Shown here piece by piece: positions 9,004 through 17,333 of a stretch of DNA of 64,000 nucleotides (its first letter is position 1; every line of letters begins with the position of its first letter). A model generated the notes under the pieces. The model had not been told where the DNA came from and ran no database searches. It saw nothing but the letters and a program-made list of their open reading frames with translations. Source of the DNA: Burkholderiaceae bacterium (GTDB lineage: Bacteria > Pseudomonadota > Gammaproteobacteria > Burkholderiales > Burkholderiaceae_C); assembly GCA_030123545.1 (NCBI GenBank), contig CP126124.1, positions 1,860,001-1,924,000 of the forward strand, given 5' to 3'. Both the position numbers and the translations under genes were made by a program.

Positions 9004-9660
9004 TCAGTGGCCACGGCGCGTCGGCTTACCCGGCAGGTGAGGCGCCGTGTGTGGTGCACCGGCCGGCGGAGCGGGGGCCTCATGCGCGCCATCGTCGAAC
9101 CGGAAGCGCCCGAACAGCAGCTTGGCCATCAGCAGCAGCAGCACCTCGGCGCCGATCACCAGCAGCAGGCGGCCGAGCCGCTGCTGGTCGTCCAGCAGGT
9201 AGTTGCTGCACAGCCGATCCGGCGACGCGAGGTAGAGCCAGCCGAGCCGAAAGCAGGTCGCGACGAATTCCATGAAGAACACGCCGCGCACGACGAAGCC
9301 CATGCGCGGCCACGACAGGCCGAGCGGCAGGCCGATCAACAGCGGCACGCTCACGAACTTGGCGGCGGCGACCCAGCGGATATCGACCGCCGCGTCGAGC
9401 GCGCGCGGCAGCATCCACAGCAGCGCGACCATGGACGCCAGCACCAGACCGGTCACGCCGCCGGTGTTCCAGTCGGCGACGGCGTCTGCGGCGCGGCGCG
9501 GCAGCGCGCCGGCAAGCCACCAGCCGATCGCGACCAGCAGCGGGATCTGCATCAGCATCTGCAAGGTCATCGACGCTTCGAGCAGCGGCCGCAGCGGTGG
9601 CGCTGCGAGTAGCGCGCAGGCGAGCAGCGCGAGCGCGCCACGGCGAAGCGCCGGATGCAT
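9004..9660 (-). CDS. Conserved membrane protein linked to the B-type oxidase operon
   Basis: 218 residues from ATG 9660 (a GTG one codon upstream is also in frame). Five or so hydrophobic segments, an N-terminal Trp-rich helix with IGWWLAGALP, and a Pro/His-rich cytoplasmic tail. It is the last gene of the operon and its ATG overlaps the stop of the sco-like gene (TGATG). I do not recognise a named family. Its position behind sco suggests a role in assembly or copper/haem delivery for the oxidase, similar in spirit to CtaG-type proteins, but no metal motif is obvious. Confidence 0.7.
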   Translation of the reverse strand: MHPALRRGALALLACALLAAPPLRPLLEASMTLQMLMQIPLLVAIGWWLAGALPRRAADAVADWNTGGVTGLVLASMVALLWMLPRALDAAVDIRWVAAAKFVSVPLLIGLPLGLSWPRMGFVVRGVFFMEFVATCFRLGWLYLASPDRLCSNYLLDDQQRLGRLLLVIGAEVLLLLMAKLLFGRFRFDDGAHEAPAPPAGAPHTAPHLPGKPTRRGH

Positions 9661-10277
9661 CACGTGCCGATCCTTTTCTGCAGCGATGCGGCGATGGCCC
9701 GCGGGTCGCCGCTGTCGAGGATGTCGACCAGGCGGCCCGTCGGATCGACGACCGCGAGCGAGACGTTGTGCACGAAGCCGCCGAGGCCGTCGGGCACGGC
9801 TTTCAGGCCGAAATTCTGCGTGACCGCAGTCAGCGCGGCGGCGTTCGCCGGGCGCGCCGCGGTCCAGCCGGCGCCGCGGTCGCCGAAGCGCTGCCGGTAT
9901 GCGCGCAGCGCGGCCGGGTCGTCGTGCGCCGGGTCGAAGCTGATGCTCAGCAGCGCGACGCGGTTGCTAGCGATCGGCGCGGCGAGCAGGCCCTGCAGCT
10001 GCGCGAACTCGCCGCCGAGCGCCGAGCAATAGGTCTCGCAGCGGGTGTAGACGAAGTCGATCAGCAGCCAGCGGCCGCGGTAAGCGGACAGCTGTAGCGC
10101 CACGCCGCGGTCGCTCTCGAGCGCGATCGCGGGCAGCAGCCGCGGATGCGCGCGCACGTCCTGCCGGCGTGCGGTCTCGGTGGTGAACGCCCGGAAGCCG
10201 TTGGTCGCGGCCGCCAGCGCGAGCACGCCGGCGGCAGCGAGCGCGAGGCTAGCGAGCAGGGTGCGCAGCGCGCGCAT
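9660..10277 (-). CDS. SCO1/SenC-type copper chaperone
   Basis: 205 residues from ATG 10277; this start gives a clean N-terminal membrane anchor or signal (ALRTLLASLALAAAGVLAL). The thioredoxin-like fold holds CETYC, the C-x-x-x-C copper motif of Sco proteins, and a later conserved His in VHNVSLAV. Sco proteins deliver copper to the CuA site of subunit II, which fits the oxidase genes just upstream. It overlaps the end of the subunit I gene by 29 bases. Exposed at the periplasmic face. Confidence 0.88.
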   Translation of the reverse strand: MRALRTLLASLALAAAGVLALAAATNGFRAFTTETARRQDVRAHPRLLPAIALESDRGVALQLSAYRGRWLLIDFVYTRCETYCSALGGEFAQLQGLLAAPIASNRVALLSISFDPAHDDPAALRAYRQRFGDRGAGWTAARPANAAALTAVTQNFGLKAVPDGLGGFVHNVSLAVVDPTGRLVDILDSGDPRAIAASLQKRIGT

Positions 10278-11736
10278 CGGGGTTCGCGCGCAGCAGGCCG
10301 AGCGCGATGCGCGCCATGAAGTACAGCATCGCGAGCACGACCAGCAACGCGCCGATCGCACCCATGTGGTCGGTGCCCTGCCATTCGGGCAGGTGCGTCG
10401 CCATGCGGCGCGCGACGCTCAGGTGCCCGGCGTCGAGGAACGCGAACGTGAAGATCAGCCCGCCGAGCAGGTACAGCGGAAAGCCGATGCGATCCGCGCC
10501 GGAGTTCGGCGGCGCATGCTCGCGACTGCCGATCACGTGGTAGATCAGCGCCAGCGCCATCGGCAGCACGCCGAGCAGCAGGTAGAAGTGGAAATGCCCG
10601 GGCACCCACTGCGTGTTGTGCATCACGCGGTTGATCGCGATCGTGCCGTCCAGGATCGCCGGGACGATGCCCGCGGCCCAGCCGAACATCGCCAGCACCA
10701 TCAGCCGCGACGGCATGGTCCAGCGCATGCCGGATCGGTGGATGTTGGTCAGCGCGCCCCAAGCGGTGATGAGGAAGACCGAGAAACCGGCGCCGTACGA
10801 CACGATCTGGCCCATGATCGCCAGCCAGCGCGGCTGCGCGTAATCCATCAGCAGGTGGTGCGGGAACACGACGATCACGAACACGCAGCTCGCCGCCCAG
10901 GACCAGAGGAACGGCCGCGAGATCGGGTACGGCCGCCCGGTGTAGCGCGGCAGCAGTTCGTACACAGCGATCACCGCCATGTAGATCGTCGCGTTGATGT
11001 ACATGTGGCCGAACCAGTAGATCAGGTTCTTCATCACCAGCGCATTGAACGCGATCTGCGGGTCGGCGACGTCGATCAGGCTCAGCACCAGCACGACTGC
11101 GCCGGCGAGGATGCCGAGCACGTTCGCGATGATCACCATCGTGCTCGCGACCACCGCTTTCGGGTGGTTCGGATCGATTTCGCCGCCGAACAGCCACTGC
11201 AGCCCGAGCGCGCGGCCCAGGTTGCCGAAGCGCTGGATGATGGCCCAGGCCGCATCCAGGTAGAACAGCAGCATGCCGACGCCGATCAGCAGATAGCCGA
11301 CCAGGAACCACGCCGCCGCCCCGCCGCTCCACATCGCCATCGCGTGCACCGGCAGCGGGTACAGAAAGGTCCACAGCGCCGCGTAGCCGCCGAGGAACAC
11401 CGCGCCGATGATGCACAGCGCGCCGAGCAGGAACAGCAGGTAGTTCGCCAGAAATGCCCACAGGTGCAGCTTCACGTACTTGCGCAGGAAGAACCACATC
11501 ACGGCGGTCGTCACCATGCCCATCGTGCCGACCATCCCGGCGCCGTGCATCGACAGCAGCTGGTAGAACAGGTTCGGCGGCACCGACATCCATTCGCCCT
11601 GCGCGGTGCGCATGACCAGGCCGATCAGCATCATCAGCACGAACAGCACGACCGCGCTGACGGCGTAGAGGTTGAACGCGGCGCGTTCGCCCCGGGGCAG
11701 CCGCTCGTCGTCCGGATACATCGTCATCGTTGCCAT
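10249..11736 (-). CDS. Cytochrome c oxidase subunit I, b(o/a)3 type
   Basis: 495 residues with about 12-13 membrane helices. Ligand histidines are visible: SMHGAGM (low-spin haem), FGHMYIN (CuB), FPHHLLMDY (CuB pair) and PGHFHFYLLLG (high- and low-spin haem). The sequence fits B-type haem-copper oxidases with high oxygen affinity. The residues after the first CuB His are M-Y-I-N rather than the P-x-V-Y seen in A-type and Thermus ba3 enzymes, so the cross-linked Tyr is not in its usual place. Encoded with subunit II upstream and a Sco protein downstream. Confidence 0.9.
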   Translation of the reverse strand: MATMTMYPDDERLPRGERAAFNLYAVSAVVLFVLMMLIGLVMRTAQGEWMSVPPNLFYQLLSMHGAGMVGTMGMVTTAVMWFFLRKYVKLHLWAFLANYLLFLLGALCIIGAVFLGGYAALWTFLYPLPVHAMAMWSGGAAAWFLVGYLLIGVGMLLFYLDAAWAIIQRFGNLGRALGLQWLFGGEIDPNHPKAVVASTMVIIANVLGILAGAVVLVLSLIDVADPQIAFNALVMKNLIYWFGHMYINATIYMAVIAVYELLPRYTGRPYPISRPFLWSWAASCVFVIVVFPHHLLMDYAQPRWLAIMGQIVSYGAGFSVFLITAWGALTNIHRSGMRWTMPSRLMVLAMFGWAAGIVPAILDGTIAINRVMHNTQWVPGHFHFYLLLGVLPMALALIYHVIGSREHAPPNSGADRIGFPLYLLGGLIFTFAFLDAGHLSVARRMATHLPEWQGTDHMGAIGALLVVLAMLYFMARIALGLLRANPDARAAHPAR

Positions 11737-11737
11737 G

Positions 11738-12307
11738 TCAGCCTCCGGTCGGATTCGTCACGTCGAACTCGGTCACCATCGGCGCGTGGCCGAGGCCGCA
11801 GTACTCGAGGCAGCGCACCATGTACTTGCCGGGCGCGGTGAAGGTGTAGAGGATCTTGTTGTCGAACCCCGGCATCGCCTGCGTCTGGATCGCAATGCGG
11901 CCGTCGGGCGCGTAGATCGCGAAGCCATGGTTCACGTCCGCGCTGGTCACGCGAAACTCGACCGGCGAGCCGGTCACCAGATGCAGCGTGTCGCCGGCGG
12001 GCTGCCCTTCGATGCTCATCTGCCACGACCATTGCCGGCCCACCACGTTGACGACCTGGCTCGCGGCCAGCGGCCCGCTTTGCGCGGGGATCGGGAAGCT
12101 GTGCAGCGTCCCATAGCTGGCGCCGAGGAAGCCGAGCAGCAGAATGATGAACAGCGTCAGCCGCCATCGGGCCGAGCGCCGATTGATGCCGCGCACCGCA
12201 TCCGCGTCGGCAGGCCGGCCCACCTGCGAGATGATGTAGAGAAACCCGAGGGCAACCAGCCCCATGCCGACTAAGGCAATCACCCATACGACGTTCTGGT
12301 AGACCAT
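11738..12307 (-). CDS. Cytochrome c oxidase subunit II with CuA site
   Basis: About 189 residues from ATG 12307; an in-frame GTG at 12316 adds three. Two N-terminal membrane helices are followed by a periplasmic cupredoxin domain. CuA ligands are seen as an early His in ADVNHGFAIY and the cluster CLEYCGLGHAPM (two Cys, His, Met). The domain receives electrons from cytochrome c. One base separates its stop from the subunit I start, so the pair is one transcription unit. It is shorter than A-type subunit II (about 280 or more), as usual for B-type enzymes. Confidence 0.9.
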   Translation of the reverse strand: MVYQNVVWVIALVGMGLVALGFLYIISQVGRPADADAVRGINRRSARWRLTLFIILLLGFLGASYGTLHSFPIPAQSGPLAASQVVNVVGRQWSWQMSIEGQPAGDTLHLVTGSPVEFRVTSADVNHGFAIYAPDGRIAIQTQAMPGFDNKILYTFTAPGKYMVRCLEYCGLGHAPMVTEFDVTNPTGG

Positions 12308-12338
12308 GGAGTTCACCGCAGAGTGACCAAGATGGCTA

Positions 12339-12368
12339 CATGTAAGACGGTTCGTTACCAGTTGTCAA
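12339..12368 (-). promoter_or_regulatory. Candidate promoter for the B-type oxidase operon
   Basis: On the minus strand TTGACA (12363-12368) is followed after 17-18 bases by TTACAT or TACATG (12339-12345). The -35 is perfect and the -10 is weak. It lies about 30 bases before the subunit II start, in the only AT-rich patch of the divergent gap with cobQ. No FNR or ArcA-like box was seen. Confidence 0.45.
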
Positions 12369-12423
12369 TAGAAGATGTACTAAAAATGCAGGATATTGCG
12401 GCGCAACAATCGGCGGGGCCGAC

Positions 12424-14175
12424 ATGACGCGTCTCGCCAAGGCGGTGATGGTGCTCGGCACCAGCAGCGGCGCGGGCAAGAGTTGGCTCGCGACCGCGCT
12501 GTGCCGGCACTACGCGCGCCGCGGCCTCAAGGTCGCGCCGTTCAAGGCGCAGAACATGAGCAACAACGCGAGGGTTGTGGCCGGCCCCTCACCCCAGCCA
12601 TCTCCCCAAAGGGGCGAGGGGGCAAATTTCGCACAGGGCCGGCTCCCGACGGATGCGGCCATGAGCGTCCAACCAGTGGGCGAGGGAGCGGATACCGCGC
12701 AGGGCCGGCTCCCTCTCCCGCGGGCGGGAGAGGGTTGGGGTGAGGGCGGCGAGATCGGCGCGGCGCAGTACTTCCAGGCGCTGGCCGCGCGCGCCGAGCC
12801 CGAGGTGCGGATGAACCCGCTGTTGCTCAAGCCCGAACGCGACACGCACAGCCAGGCGGTGTTGCTCGGGCAGGTCGATCCGGCGCTGACCGCGCTGCCC
12901 TGGCGCGAGCGCGGTGCATGGGCCTGGCCGCGCATCGCCGCCGCGCTCGACGGGCTACGCGCCGAACACGACCTCGTCGTGATCGAAGGCGCCGGCTCGC
13001 CGGCCGAGATCAACCTGATGGCCAGCGACATCGTGAACCTGCGCATCGCGCGGCATGCGGATGCGCGCTGCCTGCTGGTCGCCGACGTCGACCGCGGCGG
13101 CGCGTTCGCGCACCTGTACGGCACCTGGGCGCTGCTGCCCGAAGCCGACCGCGCGCGAATTCGCGGCTTCGTGCTGAACAAGTTCCGCGGCGACCCCGGC
13201 CTGCTCGCGCCCGCGCCCGAGCAACTTCGGCTGCTCACCGGCATTCCGACGGTGGCGACGATCCCGATGCTGCCGGACCATGGCCTGCCCGAGGAAGACG
13301 GATTCTTTCCCCCTCTCCCGCTTGCGGGAGAGGGCGGGGGTGAGGGCTGCGGCGGCCCCTCACCCCCAACCTCTCCCCGGAGGGGTGAGGGCGAGCGCGG
13401 GCGCGGCGGCGATGCCCGCGCCGGATCGGCCGGCGCCATGCCCTCACCCCAACCCTCTCCCAGGGGGAGAGGGAGTAGGACGATCGCGATCGTCGCGTAC
13501 CCGCGCATCAGCAACCTCGACGAATTCCAGCCGCTCGCGAACTTGGGGCGCGTATGCCTGCTGTGGGCGCGCGGCGCGGCCGATCTGGCGCGGGCCGACT
13601 GGGTGATTCTGCCCGGCTCCAAGCACACGAGCAGCGACCTGGCGTGGCTGCGCGCGCGAGGTCTGGACCGCGCGCTCATCGAGCACGCGGCGCGCGGCGG
13701 CGCGGTGCTCGGCGTCTGCGGCGGGCTGCAGATGCTGGGCGAGGCGCTGGTCGACCCGCACGGCATCGACGGCAACGCGCCTGGCCTGGGCCTGCTGCCG
13801 CTGGTCACGCGGTTCGAGCCGGCGAAGACGGTGCGGCGCCGCGCCGCTGCGTTCGGCGCGCTGCGCGGGCCGTGGCAGGCGCTGTCAGGCGTTGCGCTGC
13901 GCGGCTACGAGATTCACCAGGGCCAGACGGTGCAGCACCAGGCGATGGCCGCCGCCGGCGACATTGCGCAACCGGTGCTGCCGGACGGCCTGGCTTGGCA
14001 GAACGCCGCGGGTAACGTGCTCGGCCTGTACCTGCACGGCCTGTTCGAGGAACCGGCCGTGCTGCGCGCGCTGTTCGGCGCCGAGGCGCAGACGCTGGAG
14101 ACCGTGTTCGACCGTCTTGCGGATTGCATCGAGAAACAGTTCGCGCCCGGCGTGCTCGATGCGCTGATCGAGTGA
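12424..14175 (+). CDS. cobQ: Cobyric acid synthase with two repeat-derived insertions
   Basis: 583 residues, against about 480-490 in the family. CobQ amidates four side chains of adenosylcobyrinic acid a,c-diamide with glutamine and ATP. The N-terminal P-loop is GTSSGAGKSWL, the family block KAQNMSNNARV follows, and the glutaminase half has the nucleophile Cys432 (LGVCGGLQML) and His538 (LYLHGLFE). The surplus length comes from two in-frame blocks at about residues 54-108 and 295-351, each made of palindromic repeats translated as strings such as PSPQPSPQRGEG. They sit between well-conserved family segments (VVAG and GEIG; EEDG and IAIVAYPRISN). The frame stays open, so the enzyme may still work. 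No other cob genes are adjacent. Confidence 0.9.
   Translation: MTRLAKAVMVLGTSSGAGKSWLATALCRHYARRGLKVAPFKAQNMSNNARVVAGPSPQPSPQRGEGANFAQGRLPTDAAMSVQPVGEGADTAQGRLPLPRAGEGWGEGGEIGAAQYFQALAARAEPEVRMNPLLLKPERDTHSQAVLLGQVDPALTALPWRERGAWAWPRIAAALDGLRAEHDLVVIEGAGSPAEINLMASDIVNLRIARHADARCLLVADVDRGGAFAHLYGTWALLPEADRARIRGFVLNKFRGDPGLLAPAPEQLRLLTGIPTVATIPMLPDHGLPEEDGFFPPLPLAGEGGGEGCGGPSPPTSPRRGEGERGRGGDARAGSAGAMPSPQPSPRGRGSRTIAIVAYPRISNLDEFQPLANLGRVCLLWARGAADLARADWVILPGSKHTSSDLAWLRARGLDRALIEHAARGGAVLGVCGGLQMLGEALVDPHGIDGNAPGLGLLPLVTRFEPAKTVRRRAAAFGALRGPWQALSGVALRGYEIHQGQTVQHQAMAAAGDIAQPVLPDGLAWQNAAGNVLGLYLHGLFEEPAVLRALFGAEAQTLETVFDRLADCIEKQFAPGVLDALIE
12585..12747 (+). repeat. Palindromic repeat block 1 inside cobQ
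   Basis: Two copies of a G+C-rich inverted repeat flank about 85 bases of unrelated sequence: CCCTCACCCC...CCCC-aaa-GGGGCGAGGG near 12586-12620 and CCCTCTCCC...GGGAGAGGGTTGGGGTGAGGG near 12711-12747. The inner segment also holds a short direct repeat, CGCAGGGCCGGCTCCC, at both ends (near 12640 and 12700). The block keeps the cobQ reading frame. It resembles the REP-like intergenic element common in many proteobacterial genomes. Confidence 0.8.
13309..13474 (+). repeat. Palindromic repeat block 2 inside cobQ
   Basis: Three copies of the same element family as block 1: near 13310-13346, 13356-13391 and 13441-13474. Each has the CCCTC(A/T)CCC arm facing GGG(A/T)GAGGG and can form a hairpin on its own. 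Copies 1 and 2 face each other and copies 2 and 3 are separated by about 50 bases of unrelated sequence. The block again keeps the reading frame of cobQ. Confidence 0.8.
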
Positions 14176-14191
14176 CCGCGCGGCATGCCCC

Positions 14192-14959
14192 TCACAGCCG
14201 CAGGCAGTGAAACGCCTGCGTGCGGTACGGGAAAACGACCTCGCCCTGCCCGCGCAGCGCCGGGTGCGTCGCGATCAACTCCTCCAGTTGCCCACGCACT
14301 GCTGCCTTGTCCGCGGGTGGCAGCGCGGCGATGAAGCTGACCGACAGGAAGCGCTCGACGATCACCCGCTGCGGCGGCCCAACATGGGTGTGCGTGAAGC
14401 GCTGTTCGACCAGCTCGCCGAAACCCGGATGCGGGAACGGCCGGCGCCATGTGCCGCTGTGAAAACGCGGCGCGTCGCCTTCGTACGGCGTGATGATGCG
14501 AGTGATCTGTGCGACCCAGTCGACCGATTCGTCGCGCACGTTCCACACCAGGCCGAGCCGGCCGCCGGGTTTGAGCACGCGCCGGAATTCGTCCAGCGCC
14601 TCCTTCGATGCGAACCAGTGGAACGCCTGCGCGCAGGTCAGCGTGTCCAGCGACTCGCTCCGCAGCGGGATCGCCTCGGCGCTGCCGGCAAGCGCTCGTA
14701 CCTCGGGTAGCAGCGCCTGCAGTTGCGCACGCATCGCGGCGACCGGCTCGATCGCGATCACCTGTGTGCCGGCTTTCTCGAGCAGCCGCGTGAACTTGCC
14801 GGTGCCGGCGCCGACGTCGGCCACGGTGCGGCCGGGGCCGAGCGCCAAAGGCCCAGCCAGCCAGCCCGTCAGCGCTGCGGGATAGTCGGGTCGGCCCTGC
14901 TCGTAGGTGCCGGCTTCACGGCCGAAGCCCAGCTCTGCGGCGCGGTGCACGGAGGTCAT
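14192..14959 (-). CDS. Class I SAM-dependent methyltransferase
   Basis: 255 residues from ATG 14959; longer upstream in-frame starts overlap the next gene's leader. Motif I is VADVGAGTGKFT, followed by the acidic IAIEP strand and a later LTCAQAFHWF segment typical of the Methyltransf_11 (UbiE/Coq5-like) group. The A-Q-A-F-H-W signature is shared with yeast Crg1/Tmt1-like small-molecule methyltransferases. Substrate not known. It converges with cobQ 16 bases away and diverges from the hydratase gene, so it is its own unit. Confidence 0.82.
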   Translation of the reverse strand: MTSVHRAAELGFGREAGTYEQGRPDYPAALTGWLAGPLALGPGRTVADVGAGTGKFTRLLEKAGTQVIAIEPVAAMRAQLQALLPEVRALAGSAEAIPLRSESLDTLTCAQAFHWFASKEALDEFRRVLKPGGRLGLVWNVRDESVDWVAQITRIITPYEGDAPRFHSGTWRRPFPHPGFGELVEQRFTHTHVGPPQRVIVERFLSVSFIAALPPADKAAVRGQLEELIATHPALRGQGEVVFPYRTQAFHCLRL

Positions 14960-15075
14960 GCGGTTCGAATTCCGTCGGTGGATTGCTTGAACGAATCGCA
15001 TCGTGCCACGCCCGGCAGTGCTCTGCAGACGCACGCCGTTTGCCTTTTCGCGCGGCGAAGCGGACGATAGCGACG

Positions 15076-16056
15076 ATGAGTCATGGCCGCAGCGAATCGG
15101 GCGAAAGAGCAGAGCCCGACAAAGAACCCAGCGGAAAGCCGAACGAGCATCGGCCGCAGCACGCGGCGACGCTGGACGCTGCGGCGCTGGCCGAGTTGCA
15201 GCAATGGGTCGGCCGCAGCGAAACGCTGCAGGGCGAGATCAGCGCCGCGCCGCTTGCCGGCCTGTCCGCAGCGCTCGATCGGGACGAACCGGAACCGGTA
15301 GCTGGCACGCCGCTGCCACCGCTCGCGCATTGGCTGTATTTTTTGCCGCATGCGCGCCAGAGCGAACTCGGGCCCGATGGGCACCCGAGGCGCGGCGGCT
15401 TTCTGCCGCCGGTGCCGCTGCCGCGTCGCATGTGGGCCGGCGGGCGGCTCGCGTGGGAGCCGGGCAATCCGCTTTGCGTCGGCGATGCGGCGACGCGCGT
15501 GTCGACCGTTGCGTCCGTCGAGCACAAGCGCGGGCGCAGCGGCGACCTGGTGTTCGTGCGGGTAGCGCACGTGCTTGGCAACGCCAGCGGCCCGTGCCTG
15601 ACCGAGGAGCACGACATCGTGTACCGCGCCGCCGCCGCGGCGGCGCACGAGCCCCAGGGCTCGTCCGTCGCGCCGACCGCGGCCGACGCGGATGCGCCGT
15701 GGCGGCGCGAGATCGTGCCCGATGCGGTACTGCTGTTCCGCTATTCGGCGCTGACCTTCAACGGCCACCGCATCCACTACGACCAGCGCTACGTGACCGA
15801 GACGGAAGGCTACCCGGGCCTGGTCGTGCACGGCCCGCTGATCGCGACGCTGCTCGCCGATCTGGTGCGGCGCGAGATGCCGCAGGCGTTCATGCGGCGC
15901 TTCGAATTTCGCGCGCTGCGGCCGACCTTCGTCACCGAACGGCGCGATGCAATGGCCGTGCGCGGCCGCCCGTCGGCCGACGGGCACAGCGCTCGGCTGT
16001 GGGCCGTTGACCACGAAGGGTGGCTGACGATGCAGGCGACAGCCGATCTGGAGTGA
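15076..16056 (+). CDS. FAS1-like hydratase/dehydratase (mesaconyl-C4-CoA hydratase-like)
   Basis: 326 residues from ATG 15076. Two hot-dog halves are suggested: an N-terminal part with PPLPRRMWAGG-like sequence (seen as VPLPRRMWAGGRL) and a C-terminal half with the catalytic-type helix FRYSALTFNGHRIHYD. This N-x-H-x-I-H-Y pattern is that of HTD2/mesaconyl-C4-CoA hydratases of the MaoC superfamily. It acts on an acyl-CoA, with CoA activation by the CaiB-type transferase and oxidation by the acyl-CoA dehydrogenase that follow. The exact substrate is open; itaconyl/mesaconyl-type acids are one option. Confidence 0.8.
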   Translation: MSHGRSESGERAEPDKEPSGKPNEHRPQHAATLDAAALAELQQWVGRSETLQGEISAAPLAGLSAALDRDEPEPVAGTPLPPLAHWLYFLPHARQSELGPDGHPRRGGFLPPVPLPRRMWAGGRLAWEPGNPLCVGDAATRVSTVASVEHKRGRSGDLVFVRVAHVLGNASGPCLTEEHDIVYRAAAAAAHEPQGSSVAPTAADADAPWRREIVPDAVLLFRYSALTFNGHRIHYDQRYVTETEGYPGLVVHGPLIATLLADLVRREMPQAFMRRFEFRALRPTFVTERRDAMAVRGRPSADGHSARLWAVDHEGWLTMQATADLE

Positions 16057-16126
16057 GAGCGGGCGCTGCATCCGACGAAAGTTCGAAAGAAATCACGTGA
16101 TAACCCATATGTCGTATACATATCAT

Positions 16127-16142
16127 GCTATTTAATCGATAG
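16127..16142 (+). repeat. Short AT-rich palindromic repeat, copy A
   Basis: GCTATTTAATCGATAG matches, with one change, the palindromic core at 37302-37318. It lies in a gap of very AT-rich sequence in an otherwise GC-rich region between the hydratase and the acyl-CoA dehydrogenase genes. Confidence 0.45.
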
Positions 16143-16169
16143 TGAACCGAGTCCATTGAACTGATTGCA

Positions 16170-17333
16170 ATGACGATACCTTCCGACGAACGCCACCCCG
16201 AGATCCGCGACGCGGTGCGCGCGCTGTGCGCGCAATTCCCCGACGCCTACCACCGCGGCATCGCCGCGGCGCGCGGCTATCCCGAGGAGTTCGTCGCCGC
16301 GTTGACGCAGGCCGGATGGCTCGCCGCGATGATTCCGCAGCAGTACGGCGGCTCGGGCCTGGGCCTGTCGGAAGCGAGCGTGGTGATGGAGGAGATCAAC
16401 CGCGCGGGCGGCAACGCCGGCGCCTGCCACGGCCAGATGTACAACATGGGCACGCTGCTGCGCCACGGCAGCGAGCGGCAGAAGCAGTTCTGGCTGCCGA
16501 AGATCGCGAGCGGCGAATGGCGGCTGCAGAGCATGGCCGTGACCGAGCCCGGCAGCGGCACCGACACGACGGCGATCAAGACCGCCGCGCTGCGGCGCGG
16601 CGACCGCTATGTGGTCAACGGCCAGAAGGTCTGGATCAGCCGCGTGCAGCACAGCGACTGGATGATCCTGCTCGCGCGCACGACGCCGCTGGCCGAGGTC
16701 GCGAAGAAGAGCGAGGGCCTGTCTATCTTCATGGTCGATCTGCGTGAGGCGATGGGCGCCGGCCTCACGGTGCGGCCGATCCCGAACATGGTCGATCACG
16801 AGACGAACGAGCTGTTCTTCGAGAACCTGGAGATCCCGGCCGAGAACCGGATCGGCGACGAAGGCAAGGGCTTTCGCTACATCCTCGACGGGCTGAACGC
16901 CGAGCGCACGCTGATCGCGGCCGAATGCATAGGCGACGGCTACTGGTTCCTGGACCGGGTGACGAAGTACGCGCGCGAGCGCGTGGTGTTCGGCCGTCCC
17001 ATCGGGCAGAACCAGGGCGTGCAGTTTCCGATCGCCGAGAGCTGGATCGAGGTCGAGGCCGCGAACCTGATGCGCTGGCAGGCGTGCGAGCGTTTCGACG
17101 CGCACCAGCCCTGCGGCGCGCAGGCGAACATGGCGAAATACCTCGCGGCCAAGGCGAGCTGGGAGGCTGCGAATGCCTGCCTGCAGTTCCACGGCGGCTT
17201 CGGCTTCGCCGACGAATACGACGTGGAGCGCAAGTTCCGCGAGACGCGGCTGTACCAGGTCGCGCCGATCTCGACGAACCTGATCCTGTCGTATGTCGCC
17301 GAGCATGTGCTCGGGCTGCCGAGGTCGTTTTGA
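16170..17333 (+). CDS. Acyl-CoA dehydrogenase
   Basis: 387 residues, normal length. The flavin-binding family segments are visible: MAVTEPGSGTDTTAIKT, then NGQKVWISR, and the C-terminal block YDVERKFRETRLYQVAPISTN. It removes two hydrogens at the alpha-beta positions of an acyl-CoA and hands them to electron-transfer flavoprotein. The catalytic Glu/Asp of the C-terminal helix (near DEYDVERKFRE) is in the usual region but I cannot assign it with certainty. The stop overlaps the CoA-transferase start as TGATG, so both are co-translated. Confidence 0.9.
   Translation: MTIPSDERHPEIRDAVRALCAQFPDAYHRGIAAARGYPEEFVAALTQAGWLAAMIPQQYGGSGLGLSEASVVMEEINRAGGNAGACHGQMYNMGTLLRHGSERQKQFWLPKIASGEWRLQSMAVTEPGSGTDTTAIKTAALRRGDRYVVNGQKVWISRVQHSDWMILLARTTPLAEVAKKSEGLSIFMVDLREAMGAGLTVRPIPNMVDHETNELFFENLEIPAENRIGDEGKGFRYILDGLNAERTLIAAECIGDGYWFLDRVTKYARERVVFGRPIGQNQGVQFPIAESWIEVEAANLMRWQACERFDAHQPCGAQANMAKYLAAKASWEAANACLQFHGGFGFADEYDVERKFRETRLYQVAPISTNLILSYVAEHVLGLPRSF

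Noticed and set aside
9932..12250. Long plus-strand open frames opposite the B-type oxidase genes
   Set aside because: They mirror the oxidase coding strand, are rich in Arg/His/Gln, and have no recognisable fold. The minus strand carries intact subunits I and II.
12317..12423. Cobalamin riboswitch before cobQ
   Set aside because: The gap is only about 107 bases, holds no B12-box-like sequence, and is too short for the full fold.
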